64,000 nt of DNA from Physcia stellaris (Eukaryota > Ascomycota > Lecanoromycetes > Caliciales > Physciaceae), in contig JABSSW010000002.1 of assembly GCA_018902385.1 (NCBI GenBank), forward strand, positions 1,240,001-1,304,000, written 5' to 3'. The notes below the pieces were generated by a model that made no database searches, was not told where the DNA came from, and saw only the letters and a list, made by a program, of their open reading frames with translations. How positions within the stretch are numbered: the first letter of the stretch is position 1; each line of letters starts with the position of its first letter. Shown here piece by piece: positions 1 through 11,938 of this stretch. A program made the position numbers and the translations under genes.

Positions 1-458
1 CTTGAACTCCTCGATAATGCTATCATCGTGACCAGAACGGTGGATGAAGTCCTGGATGTTCTGGTTGGTGAGCTTGACATAATCGATGACCGTCCCGTTG
101 GAGTGATAGGATCGGAGAACGCCATCATCACCGAGCTGGATCGCGCCTTCAATGTGGGTGGAGAGCCCATGGATGAGATCAAAGACGTCGGACTTGATGC
201 GAGTATTAGTATTTCGATGAAATCTGCTTGGAGGTTCGTAGACGTCGCTACACACCTGAAGATGAGGTTCAGAAGCTTCCCCACGTTTCATTAAGCCGCC
301 GGCCGAGACACCGGCTTCATCAAGGCCCTAAATAGACGAGTAAGTGGTTGTAGTAAATGAGGTGCTAGTAGAGTACTGACATTTGGGAGGCCAGGTGCAG
401 CGAGAGCCACGTTGGTAAGGAATGCTCCAGCAGCAAGAAAACCAAGAGTGAGCTTCAT
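1..458 (-). CDS. Secreted protein, C-terminus off the window edge (hypothetical)
   Basis: The ATG is at 458-456 and opens a clear signal peptide: a Lys, then a Leu/Phe/Ala-rich core, then an Ala-x-Ala-like site before residue 22. Exon 1 (458-381) stays in frame with exon 2 (327-1) across a 53-bp intron at 380-328 (donor GTCAGT, acceptor TTTAG). After the signal there is a KR pair, a possible Kex2 site. The rest of the visible mature part (about 95 residues) is polar, with a single Cys. I recognise no family. A TATA-like AGGTATTTAAA lies about 145 bp upstream of the ATG. The protein enters the secretory pathway; its function is unknown and its 3' end lies outside the window. Confidence 0.6.
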
Positions 459-1740
459 GATGATATTATTCTGTTGACTGATGTTGAATGGTTCTTATGA
501 GGGGGACTCGAGATCCGAATGAAAGATCTGATGCTGAGGAGTTCGTAAGAATGATTGATGGGAAGGAGAAAGAAGTCTAGAGGAGCAAGATCTTGGGGGT
601 TTAAATACCTAGTGAGGTCGTTGCCGAGTCATGAATTGCCGCTAATGTCAACTATTCTAGATTATTCCGCAGCCTAATATCAAGAGTATCGCCTGGTGTA
701 CGCTAGTAACACGCGGTTTATCACTGGGTGATTCTTCGACCACTGCGAGAATGTCAACCATTCCCTTCAAATTTGCAGATCAGCCTAAAGCACTCTTTTA
801 ATCTGACACTCAAACAAGACTGGTCGCCAGAGTTCTAATGGTTCTTTAGGGGATCTGCATCTCGCTCACTGAGTGGTGTAAAAAGTCACATTCTTGACCC
901 TACTGAGATGCTATTGGCCAAACAATAATGACTTTGTGTTGTCGGGTGAATCTTTGCTAGATAGAACATTCGAGAAGGAACACGTAGTATGAGAGACCCG
1001 TACCGCATGTACAATCAACAAGGACCCCTGTCTGATAGATGTCCGAAGCTTTCCGTGTAAGATAATACCCCAATACGGCATCAACACTAAGGTACAGATA
1101 TTCCGCAACTCTCGGTATCCAGTACAGAATCTGTTGTCACCGGGATCTAGGTAGAACTTCGGCTATGAGAAAGACTCATATCGCGGAACCAAGTGTCGAT
1201 AGACGAGTCAGTCACTCGCAACTACAATGGTATCTACAGTAGTTTGCGAGAGTGATAGATGATGGAGAGGAACGTGCAGCTGATGGAGGGATGACCCTGA
1301 CTGACGATGGACCAGTCGTGACATCGGCATAGCCCGCACTGAACGATGCAATTGCAGCTGGATGCTCGAACGCTAATTACTGTAGAGAAACGCTGGGTGG
1401 ATGGCATGTTGTGATGGGATCTCTGCTGCTTTGGGAGAGATGTCTCCTAGATGAGGTTCTTCACTCCATTGGCAGAAAGTCGGCTTCGGAACTCGTCACA
1501 CAAAAAGTTCTCTCAATATTGCCCAGCGCTCTTCGTGTGAAATCCGATCTCTATGAGTAAAAGGTGCTGTATTGCTCAACGGAGCTAAGAAGAATGCCAA
1601 TTGATATGGCGCGTCAGACAGTGATGCTGGCGCGACTTTCTATGGTGTCAAAGAGTAGAAAGCAAAGTCGTCCCTTCGAAATCAAGCGTGCAACAATCCC
1701 ACACCTTGGATTATAATCATAATAAAGAAATTGTAATCTC
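459..1740. other. Intergenic stretch, no gene seen
   Basis: About 1.3 kb upstream of the secreted-protein gene. Only short open frames without family character were seen, and no repeat or RNA gene was recognised apart from the TATA-like box near 600-610. Confidence 0.5.
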
Positions 1741-2141
1741 AAGGAAGTTCGAGGATGGCGCATGGGTAGTCCCACAGGGCTACTAGAGTGTGTTCACTCT
1801 TCACCTACAAGTCGCTCATCCTTGGGCTTCCCCCTTTTGTCTCCCGGTTCGATTCCCACAGCAATTTCTTTTTCATTTTTGCATTGCCAAGGGCTCTATT
1901 CACCTACCATACTTACTTTACACTTTACTATATGATTTAACGGTTTATCTTTCAAGGAAGTTCGAGGATGGCGCAGGGGTAGTCCCTCAGGGCTACTAGA
2001 GTGTGTTCACTCTTCACCTACAAGTCGCTCATCCTTGGGCTTCCCCCTTTTGTTCCTCGGTTCGATCCCCACAGCATTCTTTTTCTTCTTCTTCCTTTTT
2101 ATCAAGTGTTTTTGCAAGGGCTTTCTACCTACCATACTTGA
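1741..2141 (+). repeat. Tandem pair of tRNA-derived (SINE-like) repeats
   Basis: Two copies of one unit, 1741-1913 and 1954-2141, are spaced by a 213-bp period. Each opens with GGATGGCGCA plus a G-rich run, which resembles a tRNA D-arm/A box. Each also holds GGTTCGAT(T/C)CC, a textbook pol III B box, about 95 bp further on (around 1849 and 2061). The A-to-B distance is longer than in a plain tRNA. The bases flanking the T loop do not pair into a T stem, so a functional tRNA is unlikely. A T-rich stretch and a shared CAAGGGCT...CTACC(T/A)..CATACTT tail follow each B box. This is best read as a tRNA-derived SINE dimer or a decayed intron-containing tRNA duplicated in tandem. Confidence 0.55.
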
Positions 2142-3173
2142 CAGAAAGTACGTTTCCATTGATGGCACGAGTGAGAAACTTACTTGACCTGAGGAAGGAG
2201 AGGACTGGAGAATTCAAAGCGTGTTAAAGTAAGACATTCCCTCATTCAACCTCCCCACTGCCTCACCTTGTAACGTTCAAACCCCTACTTATCCTCATCA
2301 ACCCCACAACTTTACAACATCACCACAAACCGACCACCATCCAGGTACCACAATTCCCATCACTACCTCGAGTCTCATAAAGCAGCATCCCCGACCTTCC
2401 ATCTCCAAGCCCCTCACCTTATCCCTCGCAGCTTTCTCAGCCCTCAACACATGCTGCCTAATCCCATCAAAGCAGTCACATCTCTCCACATCAGCTTCTT
2501 TACCAGTTCAATTCCTTCTCGAACTCTCTGAGCCAACTCATCAATAGCGAAAACAGTCCTTCTTCACTGGTGAAAGCATATCAGTGACTAGCCTTCTGCC
2601 TCTACGGTGTCCTAATTGCCAGTCTCGTCTTAATACGTGTTTTTGAAGAGGTGGACTTTGCTTTCAATGAACATTGATAATAAGCACGGTCGGTTCTATC
2701 GTCTGTCCTCACCGCCCTTCCCACGGATTCAGTCACTTCGTTTAAGGGCTCTTGGATCAGATGTTCAGTCACTCTCTAAGGATCTTTCACTGTTTACGCT
2801 GTAAGAGCTCGATAGGCTCTGTGGTTGGGAAAGAGAAGAGGGTGGCATGAGGCTGTGTCAATGGAGGCTGCGATCCGGAAAAGAAGCTTGGGGTTGAATA
2901 TTTGGATAAGATGGTGAAAAATGAATTCAATAATCAGCCGCGATAAGCCATCGATCTGACGGAATTACAAAGGAATGAATTGGTTAAGCGTACTAAGTTA
3001 TTACATTGTTCCTGAAGCCAACAAACTTCACAAAACACCAACTAATTAACCCCCATCATCCATCGCCAAATATCAGAATCCCCGACCCAGTCAACCGTCT
3101 CCTTCCACCCCATCTTCCCAGTATCCTTCTCCCCAAATCATCCCAGCCCAACACGACCACCCCTCAAAAACAC
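2142..3173. other. Intergenic stretch, no gene seen
   Basis: Roughly 1 kb between the tRNA-like repeats and the stop codon of the barrel-protein gene. Short frames on both strands lack domains, and the 3000-3170 part is the 3' flank of the minus-strand gene. Confidence 0.45.
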
Positions 3174-3845
3174 CTAATAGCACGCAGCATCATCCAACTT
3201 CAGCCAATAAATCCTCGGATTATCCCACCCCAGCGGCGCCTGATTAATATCGAAATGTCCCGGAACATTATCGCAATCAGGGCAATGATTCGTGATCAAG
3301 ATCTTAATCTCCTTAGGACCTGTCTGGGATGTAGATCCGCTTGGTGCCCTAGATGCGCAGAAGCCCATCAGCAACGTATCTTCTCCTCAAGTCCTGTTAT
3401 GGATGCTTTTGGTGAACGGCAACATACCCGCAATTCGGATCAAAGGGATCAGGCTGGCAATACGGCGCCCCACTATGAATAATACTATAGCAAGTCCCGC
3501 AAGGCGCGCAATCAGTCGGTCCGCCGCCGATGGATGGAGGGGCGGCCGCGGCGTAGACGCCTGGTGCGAGTGGTGTGGGGCCTGCGGTGGTGGAGAAGGG
3601 GTTGGCGAGCTGGCAGTTTGTGTTGCAGATGCTTTGTTGGCCTGTTGGCTCGTTGTCTTGCTGCACGGAGTGGATTAGTTCATGTTGATGGAGAAGGATA
3701 GTGGGGGGTATGGGAGAGGAGGACTTACTGTTGCGAAGCCGACTTGGTATCCTTCGGGGACGTTTGGGTCTGCCGCGATGACTTGGGCGGTGGCGTGGTT
3801 GAGAAAGGGAAGAGATAGAGCAGCGAGGAGGGAGATGGTGAACAT
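3174..3845 (-). CDS. Secreted cysteine-rich protein, expansin/RlpA-like double-psi barrel candidate
   Basis: Three exons (3845-3729, 3660-3428, 3348-3174) join in frame into 174 aa. Intron 1 has GTAAG...GCAG borders and intron 2 GTATGT...CTAG. Residues 1-20 form a signal peptide. The mature part has paired cysteines, including CNTNC, CAPCGTC and NCG, and then ILITNHCPDCDN followed by GHFDIN. The order of a Cys-rich loop, a beta strand ending in TN-x-C, and a (G)HFDI strand resembles double-psi beta-barrel proteins of the RlpA/EG45/expansin type. These are secreted and act on or bind cell-wall glycans. Family assignment is by motif impression only; an unrelated small secreted effector is the alternative. 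The exon structure is the firmer part. Confidence 0.6.
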
Positions 3846-6434
3846 GTTGAAGGCTGAATGAATTGGGCACAGCGGGTAACAGGATCGAGTGATGGTGGTT
3901 CTAGACGTTCAAGAATGTGTTTTGACTAGGTAAGATGGTGATGCTGGATGATGATGTACGACCAATATAAACATGCGAAGATCTCAGTACTTATACTTGC
4001 TCAGTAGGGCCATCAACATAGTTTCGCTGTGTGTTTACCGAGACCTGTAAGAGTTCGATTTGGTAATCTGAACAAGGTCTCTACCGGCACCATCCCGTGT
4101 GTAGGTCGCGAAAGGATTTGCTCCTCCACCATACCTGCCGTGTCGACCATACTCGTGACATACATACCAGATTTCGCTCGTGACCTCGAATTCAAACATC
4201 TCAGGCGTATCAGAACCATGTAGTTTGAAATCATCAGGATGCCGTTGTCATAGGTCGAGTACTCAAGGGATCCAGTGGCGATAAGCATTCAAATACGGCC
4301 CTGTACTGACTGAATCACATTCACCAAAGATTAAATGGGCTCTTACATCTTCTGCCTTGCGTATTCCGCGTGATGAGAGCCAGCCTGAGTCATATGCAGA
4401 TCTCCGAACTCCAGAATCTCGGAGCCCGTCAGACGTCACACTCCATTGCGTTGGCTTTCAGTACGATGACTGATCCTGAGCCACACCTTCGACGAAATCA
4501 AGTGTGTAGTAATGAGACATGCAACCATTCGAATGGACTGTGTAATCATTAAGATGGCTCTGGAGGGCGTGGGAAGGTTGATGTGAAAGCAAAGCTTGCG
4601 AAGTAATCTATGTCAAACAGCTGAGCAGCCTCGCGGAGAGCTTCTGAGTTGTGCGCGATTGGACAATGATATCTGGAAAGTGGGTGTGAGGTCTCATGCA
4701 GTCTGAAGCGGGCTGTGATCCTTTCCGTGTTTGGTTTTAAGTCTCGGGTTTCAACGTGCTTCGATCTGCCGCGTTTCATGTTCGCTGTCACCTACAGCCC
4801 TGAAGATATTACATCGGGTTATTAGTGATCATGTATTGTGCAGCATGTCTGTGCTTTGTTTGCCTTCCTGGAATGTAGAAAGCTCGAGCTCGCGCAGACG
4901 GTTTTCACAGCTGAGGTATCGAGCTTGAGCAAACGACCTCCAAGCGACATTATTCCCGTCAGCAAAAATCTAAAGACTTTTTTCTGGGCTTTGATATCTG
5001 GGAGTCAACAGTGCTGATAGAGTGGCGGCTGAGTAAATCCCGTGGTGCATGGTGTTATTGATCGGCTGGCAACATGGGCCAATCGTCATTACCACAGCGC
5101 CCAGTCAGACACAACGAGAGTAGCGAGTAAAGGATGTGTCGTTCTCATTGGAGGTCTTCTCGTGTGACAAAAAATGATGAGCAGCTTTAACCATGAGAGG
5201 AGTAAAATATGCTCCCACTTGAAGCAGAGATTTTAACAAGAAAGTCCGAAAGCTGGACGGACGAATCACAATTTGCTTAGGTAATCAACCTAGTCGTATG
5301 TCCCTGATGTACTAAGGATAGAGTAATCACCGGCTCGAATACTCTTCGCCCAATATGCCAGATAATCCTTCCTCGATCTCAAAGAAAACGAGCAGTCAGA
5401 AAAACTGTCTGTACTGCTGCATTGACACTCCATATTATCTGGCACCTCGGAAGACATACTATCCTGACACCTCGAATCCGAGCATGGATCCAATCAAGAT
5501 ACTATACCAAAACGGAGCGACAGTAGATCCCTTATCGGTCAAATAAGGTGTCAGCGAAGAAAGAGAACGAACGATCGCGAGGAGGGTTGCAGCGCTTGAT
5601 AGTTGAAAGAGCGTGGTCGCCTTGTCATATCATTAGCACGTATATTTGAATTCTAGACTCAACAGATCTTGACTCAACTGGTTGTATGCGTTGGTCCATC
5701 GATGTTTCGATTAAACATGCACGCTTCGGCGCATCTTGTCATTCTCAAGTATTTCGCAACTGCCCAACGATCATTCGAAGGGAAATGGGCAGGCAGCAAC
5801 GTTGCATTGTATCGGCATCAACATATGGGTGCCTGCATCCCTGCATTCGTCGCAATGGTGCTCTTTAAGTCTCTCCTTTTCAACACATCGGAGCAACTGA
5901 AACAGACGCTTGCGAACTTCCAGAACTTGCAAATTTGCATTTATTACAACGTTTCTAACCTTCAGTAGAAATAGCACAAATCTTTGAATTGTCTCATTCA
6001 AGAGAATTTTCACCATCATCAAAGACAAAGCTTCTTCTGCTCGTGAATGGTTCACCTTGGCAGAGAAAACCGCATCTCGATATCGTGTTTGGTACAAGCG
6101 ATGCGCAGGGCGACGATGTCATGAGCTTCCCGGAGTGAGCCGACGAGATTGTTCCGGAGCTGTGTGCTGCGCTTTCGGTGCTTATGCCTGGGTTGGTTTA
6201 TTAGACTGTGGCGATGGGGGCTAAAAATTCCTGCAGCGCTGCTTATATGAGGCTGTTAAGGGGGGTATACCGAATATCATGAGCAAAGTACCGAGAAGCC
6301 TGGTAGAGTGGGATATGAGAGAACAGATTGCACACATATTCGAAATGAGTGAAGCACTTGCTTTGATTTCTATTTCATGATTTCTATTCGATGCTTCTCG
6401 AATTCCTTCCGCTGGATCCCTCCAGAGGCGGAAC
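3846..6434. other. Gene-poor stretch with possible eroded exons
   Basis: No complete gene was found. On the minus strand around 4230-4029 one frame reads as ordinary protein (with FEFEVTSEIWYVCHEYG) before a stop. Frames near 4790-4549 and 5490-5290 also look more protein-like than chance. None has a convincing start, signal or splice set, so they may be remnants of one or more decayed genes or simple chance. Confidence 0.3.
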
Positions 6435-7427
6435 TCAAGAGAAAGAGTCGGATCCGGGGGGTCCAGGAGGCGGGAAGGGAGACCCTTTATAGCCACCAAA
6501 TGCAACATGTTGTTTATCGACGTAGAGAACGGCACTTAATTCATGCCAATTACCACCCTCTCGGTTTGCATAGTATGCCGCGGATACAATCGACTGAATG
6601 AGTAGTAATTTAGTCAGCCTCCTCGGTTCAGTGGGGGCGTGCCACCACACAAAGGCTCCATATCCCGGGCAACTGCCAGCGAAGTTCACGAAAGTATGCT
6701 CGTCATGTCTAGCCACGTCGATCAGTGATGCTATGGTAGCCATGAAGATGTCGTCCCTTTTGAGTAGTTGCCCATAGAAATTGAAATGCCATTCGATATC
6801 GTCTGTCCCAAACGAAGCAACTGTCCCGTTGTCGGGCGATTGCTGGAGAAAAGGAAGCGCAAGAACTGTCTCCTGGAATCCAGAGTTCAGTCTTCCAGCT
6901 TTGAAAGCTCCAGGTCCAGATTCATGTGCGACCAAGAAAAAAGTCCCGACTTTAAACCCACCCAATTCCATTATGACGTTGGCGGACACGAAGGGGCCCC
7001 CCAGGTGTATGTACGAATTCAAAAGTCGAGCAATCGTCCAAAACAGATATTTGCGCGGTACCCTTCGGTCGCGTCTCGTAGATGCTATCCCGATTTCTAC
7101 GTGCGGGTACAGGGGCAGGCGATAGGTCATTCGGGCCTCAGGCAGAAGACCGTTGAAGTCTCGAGGCGTTTCGTGGTTTAAGACAGCTAGTGCTAGCATA
7201 AAGGTCTCGTTGGCTGGGATGGCTAAGGGGCCAACTGTCGGATCTATTTTGACATCGAAATTTGGAGGGCCCCAGGGTTCGGGCAGATCTACGTTGAGGG
7301 ATGATACATTCGAAGTAGTCAGGTTTTGCTCCGGCGTGATATCGAGAAGGCTGGATCTTGTGGCTGCCTTGACGCTAGAGATCAAGAGGTAGCTTAATAG
7401 AAGCAAAAAGAATGTTGGTCTACCCAT
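6435..7427 (-). CDS. Secreted protein of unknown family, 330 aa
   Basis: A single uninterrupted frame runs from the ATG at 7427 to the stop at 6435. Residues 1-21 are a strong signal peptide (MGRPTFFLLLLSYLLISS then an Ala-rich cleavage region). The mature protein has three N-glycosylation sequons near residues 35-75 (NLT, NVS, NET). Its body mixes beta-like and helical hydrophobic segments, has a WWHAP stretch, and ends in a Gly/Pro/Ser-rich tail. It lacks a GPI signal and further membrane spans. I do not recognise the family; the profile fits an extracellular protein of 300-350 residues. Neighbours give no functional hint. Confidence 0.65.
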   Translation of the reverse strand: MGRPTFFLLLLSYLLISSVKAATRSSLLDITPEQNLTTSNVSSLNVDLPEPWGPPNFDVKIDPTVGPLAIPANETFMLALAVLNHETPRDFNGLLPEARMTYRLPLYPHVEIGIASTRRDRRVPRKYLFWTIARLLNSYIHLGGPFVSANVIMELGGFKVGTFFLVAHESGPGAFKAGRLNSGFQETVLALPFLQQSPDNGTVASFGTDDIEWHFNFYGQLLKRDDIFMATIASLIDVARHDEHTFVNFAGSCPGYGAFVWWHAPTEPRRLTKLLLIQSIVSAAYYANREGGNWHELSAVLYVDKQHVAFGGYKGSPFPPPGPPGSDSFS

Positions 7428-8563
7428 GATATTGTGACAATCTCAACATATAAGACAGTGAAGTTGGGAGGTGGGATGCACCGGCCAAAGAATCGTCAAC
7501 AGATATCGTGAGGTGTCGCGTGAACCCCATAGTCGCGGGACGCGTACAGATTCCATCTTTGCCGCTTGATAGGCGACGAGTGTATCATTTGCTGATAGAA
7601 AGACGCTACGCCTCATTAGTCATTATGCTTAGGAAACGGGAGACCTGATTCAGTGCCGCAAGGTTTGAATCACGATGTAATGGGCCCAATAATAATAGAA
7701 CACACCCTATAAAAAAATAATGTCTATCGTTCCCTCTTTGAAAAACTTACTACCTCATTGAATTAGACTGATCTTGGCGAAGAACATCAAAGTTTCTGTG
7801 CAGTTTTCTCGCAGCTTACACACGAATCAACAACCACATATGATTTTCACTTATTTAGCTCAAATTGTAAAGCAGAATGAACGCAATTCAACGCTGCAAT
7901 AATAATAGAAATCGGCTCATTATCGCAATAGTTCTGAGATTTTCAAGACTTCGCTGCTGCCAGATGCCTGTCCGCGAAGAAGCTCTCGACAAAGTTTTTT
8001 TTAAAAAAACTTCCGGGCACACTTGTAATAATAATAATAATAATAGGATTATGGTATGGAAGTGCAGAAGGTGCAGAAACATACGGCCTACTGTCAAGCC
8101 CCCGGGCCGTTTACGTAAACACGTTTCTATTGGTTCGCTTCGCATATCCTTGTGAATCGCCTCCAATATGCTTGGCAGGGATTTCAGGAGGTGAAAACTC
8201 TGCACGAAGACCTTCTGATCCTGTAAGCTACACATATTAAATCAAACATCTGCTTCTGTCATTCTTGTAAACCACTCGCGACGACAAGCTCGAAGCAGAG
8301 CAATGTAAACATTTATCGGGAGAAATCATCTTCGATCTGGATAATGCAACTACGCCTTCCTTTTCCGACGCCATTCATCATCACCAATACCAACAAGCTT
8401 GACCTATAGCAACTCGCCGACTGTCTCCTGGGTGGGTCATACAGAACGTAAAATTACAGGAGTTATCATCGCTACCTTGCGCCATCCCCTTCCTCGCCTC
8501 CCACCCTCCTCCCTCCCTGCCTCCACCCATCCTCCCTCCAAAAACCAACGTCGCGCCCACCCT
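7428..8563. other. Intergenic stretch with an AAT microsatellite
   Basis: An (AAT)n run of about 18 bp lies at 8027-8045, with a T-run and A-run just before it near 7995-8008. Short frames overlap these tracts and look like chance. No gene was recognised. The 8490-8563 part is pyrimidine-rich 3' flank of the next minus-strand relic. Confidence 0.5.
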
Positions 8564-9060
8564 CTACTTCCACCTCCTCAACCACCCCTCCACAAACATC
8601 CTCACATAGCTCTCCTCAAGCATCCTTGGCGCCTCCTTCAGCGCGGGAGAATCCCTCTCCGCAGCCTCCGTGGTAAAGCTCACAGTCTTTCCCCTTCCGC
8701 TCTCCTTGAACACCCATATCCCTCCCCTTCACCATTTCCCAACTCCAACGCCCCTGGCTCCGCCTCAGTCCCCCCCTCCTTCCCGCCTTACATCCTCCCC
8801 AAATACCCCACCAGTTTAGCGCCTGGGTCCCTGACTTCCATCTCGTCCCCTCCCTTCGCCGCCTCTGTGAGCGCAGCGTGCCAGTCATCGAGAGGCACGG
8901 TAGTGAAGTCTAGGCCGATGGCATGGACTTCGATGTGCAGAGCGTGATAGGGGTAGGGAATGGGGGAGGGGATGTTGGGTGTGAGTGGGTTGCGGGTTGT
9001 GGATGCTTCTTCTTTTCCGGAACTGCCGCCTGGGCATTCGCAGGCTACGGTTTGTAAGGT
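8564..9060 (-). pseudogene. C-terminal relic of an NRPS-like adenylate-forming reductase
   Basis: The minus strand encodes VPLDDWHAAL, then PGAKLVGYLGRM. A 65-bp intron (8791-8727, GTAAGG...GTGAAG) preserves frame into a tail ending MLEESYVRMFVEGWLRRWK and a stop at 8566-8564. The W-x-x-AL motif, the NP-like (A)KL(V/L)xxL block and the SPAL...V...W ending match what I know of the extreme C-terminus of fungal NRPS-like/aminoadipate-reductase-type enzymes (thioester-reductase domain end). Nothing of the adenylation, carrier or Rossmann parts is present upstream. There the frame runs into low-complexity sequence up to about 9249, with no clear start. It is therefore probably a decayed 3' fragment. 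The alternative is an unrelated small gene with a coincidental match. Confidence 0.4.
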
Positions 9061-9571
9061 TTTCTCTTTTTTTTCTCTTTCTGTTTCTTTAGGTTTTTTA
9101 GTTTCTCCTTGTGTGCTAATATGGAAGTTTAGATGCATTTGCGGAGAAGATGGCTTGTGATATCTCGGGTGGTTGCCGAGATGGTTGGATGGCGAATTGT
9201 TGGGAGGGTTATGTCGTGGGTTCAACCTTACCTTCAAATGAGATTGCATGACACCATTTTCACAGTAATAGAGATATTGGGAGGTTTGCCCAGTTTCGAT
9301 TTTGTAATGTAAAATAATCGGACGCGAGACTCCAGATGAATTTGGGGGCGATTTGCGTTCTGTACCTACTTGAATGTTCCTTTCCCGACTCGGGAAGACG
9401 GAAGATGTATGATGGTGTTCATGTCTCCGAGGCAGGAGCGAGTGAATGCTGGGCGAGGGTCCAAACGAGAGGGAATTGGGAAGGTACGAGCCTGCCCCTC
9501 ATCCAAAGCACTCTGTCCAAACCCATCAACGCTCCGACTGGACATTCAGCTTCTCATCGCCTCTGAGCATC
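9061..9571. other. Spacer between reductase relic and F-box gene
   Basis: A T/C-rich tract lies at 9060-9110. The rest would be the promoter and 5' UTR of the F-box gene. In-frame codons extend upstream from 9572 to an ATG at 9446, so the start could lie there. Confidence 0.4.
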
Positions 9572-11373
9572 ATGCTGTATCCCATTTTCAGAGAGAGATT
9601 CACCTCTCAACACCCTGTTGGTCGCGTCCGGCGTGGGAGTTCGGCCTCGGTCTCCGGAGCCAGCAGGCTTATGAGGCTTCCCAATGAGCTTCTGGTACAA
9701 ATCTGGACCTACATGTCTCTTAAAGATATCGAGACCTTGTCCCTTGTGAACCGGCATTTTCACAATCTGGGACACCAGTACATTCAAGAGCATAGAAGAC
9801 TGAAGCAGAGATACCTTCGAGTGGAGAACGCGCTACCTTATGGATGGAACTCGGCTCCGGCAGAGCGTAGGTCTTTCCTGTACCTTTATTTGTCCCCGAT
9901 ATTGATCAAAGTCATGCGTCGTGCCATATCAGACTTATCAATGGCTTGCTCAGTTTCTCCAGTGTGGCTGTTTTTGCTAATTGCTAGACCTCACTAGCAT
10001 CACCGAAGAAGCTCATCGGCCATTCTCTGATAAGGATGTTCACTGACCTATACGAGAATCCATCGGCGCGGGGATATGTCGAAGAGATTATCATCAATGG
10101 TTGGATGCAGACTTGGAATAACAGAGAAAGTTGCCGAAAAGAGGAGAAAGCGCGACTCAAAGACACTAAATCTTCTTTCCACACTGTAAAAGCTCATGTT
10201 GACTCCCTCACTATCCCATTTAAGTACCGAAAATTCAATATTATGGGCGACAGTTGGGAATCTGCACGCTCGATGGACCAAATAATGCAGGGTGATGAAG
10301 ACAGTTTGCTTGCTTTGCTATTGACCATCGCACCGAATGTTCATACCATCCATTTCAAATCATACCGCGAAGAGCCAAGCGCGATGCTGGCTCTTATTGA
10401 GGCAGTGGCCGGCGCTGAAGAAATGGCTCAGATTGAAGCAACAACTGAAGATGTGTCAATCCCGTTCCTAACTCAGCTTTCGAAAGTCACATTCAACGCT
10501 CGAGATATCGAGGCGGAATTTGATATGTCAGCTCTTCACGCGTTCGCCATTTTGCCGTCCGTTAGGCAGATTCATGCATACCATGTTTCGGAAATAGGAC
10601 TTTGGTGGGAACAGTGGGATGGAGCCATGCCTCATTTCGAAGGCTATCGTTCCAATGTTAGGGACATCACCTTATCCTACGTCAACATGTACTGGTGCTC
10701 ACTCGAAAATCTACTATGCTTGTGCGAAAAGCTGCAGACGTTCGTCTATGAGCCATGCGATCCGTGTACTTGTTATATCGGTACATACTTTAGATTCGCT
10801 CCTGACAAGATCCGACAAGCGCTGTTCGTCAGTGCTAGACACTCCCTCAGATCTTTGAAGATTCACTCCCATCGTAGAGTGCGCAGATATATGGGCTCCT
10901 TCAAGGAGTTCCAAGTTCTCGCTGTACTGGACACAGACTGGGGTCTACTGAAGAACAATAACAGACCGAGACGACAAATACTGACCGATACATTACCACC
11001 ATCGATCGAGGAGGTCCACCTAGTCTCGGGAATAGACACTACCATAGACGTTTCTATAGATGCCTTACAACACTTGATAGCCTCAAAAACAAGACACTTC
11101 CCAGCACTCAAAGCTATACATCTGAAGCACACAAGACTGCTTCACGTCGTCGAGACCGAGCTTGTGAGCACTGCCAAGAGCAGAAGAGTCACCATTACCT
11201 TCGATCGCAGTGCGAACCCCGACGTGAGGCCTGACGAAGAAGACGACGAAGACGACGACGACCAGTGGTACAGTGAAGAAACCGACTATCTGCTCTTCAC
11301 CAACGAGGACGATCCTTGCGATCACTCAAAATACCCCATGGAGAGCTACTTTCCTTACCAGAAACCCGACTAA
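9572..11373 (+). CDS. F-box protein
   Basis: The F-box is plain: MRLPNELLVQIWTYMSLKDI then LSLVNRHFHNLG, about residues 33-85 counted from the ATG at 9572. F-box proteins recruit substrates to SCF ubiquitin ligases through Skp1. The C-terminal ~450 residues form an open frame to 11373 with the irregular Leu/hydrophobic spacing usual in fungal F-box proteins, and a short acidic DEEDDEDDDDQ run near the end. The two frames need an intron. A GTAGGT donor at 9867 with a TAG acceptor at 9997 keeps frame (556 aa); a shorter 9911-9987 alternative also fits, so this junction is uncertain. An upstream in-frame ATG at 9446 is possible but adds a non-conserved leader. Confidence 0.7.
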
Positions 11374-11938
11374 TCGTCGCAAGAAATCACCTTGCACCTA
11401 GCTTTGGAGGAGCGACATTGACAGCAGAGTGGCTGTATACAAAATATCATGCTAAGATGGCTTTTCCTCTGAGCTTTGCACTATCTTGCTTACTCTAAAA
11501 CACGGAAGTAAGCTAATCTTGAGCTCATTAATTCCAACATTACCTTAATCATGTCTTCATCCTATCTGGAATATGACAGTTTCTGTAGCCTACGGACTGT
11601 CACACGAACTCAAAGCACATTCGCGCCGAAGCATCCTGATCGGTAAGCGCACAAAGTCTACCTGTAGTAGTATATGCGCTCCGGCGCCCCAACGAAATCA
11701 TCCAGGCTCTTCGCCAAACAACCGCACATCAATCAGCTTCACATTCGACCATAGTAGATAGTCTGCATCTCTTATTGAAGATCCATTGATATCATTTTGC
11801 GCACTTCGAGTCGCGGTTCTGAGATGATTTGTAGTGCTTTTATACAAATATGATCGTCATCAACTCTCAATCGCTTACCAGTCTATGAGCAGTGCATAAA
11901 CTTTTCGAATGAGTAGAATAAGAAAAGGAGTCTGCGGG
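11374..11938. other. Intergenic, no gene seen
   Basis: 3' flank of the F-box gene up to the first solo terminal repeat. Only short frames and no recognised motif. Confidence 0.5.

Noticed and set aside
1741-2085. Functional tRNA gene
   Set aside because: The B box is good, but the T stem does not pair and the A-to-B distance is long. No acceptor stem could be drawn.
8399-8947. 182-codon plus-strand frame
   Set aside because: It is antisense to the reductase relic, Pro/Ser-rich and lacks domains; the minus-strand frame with its intron is more coherent.
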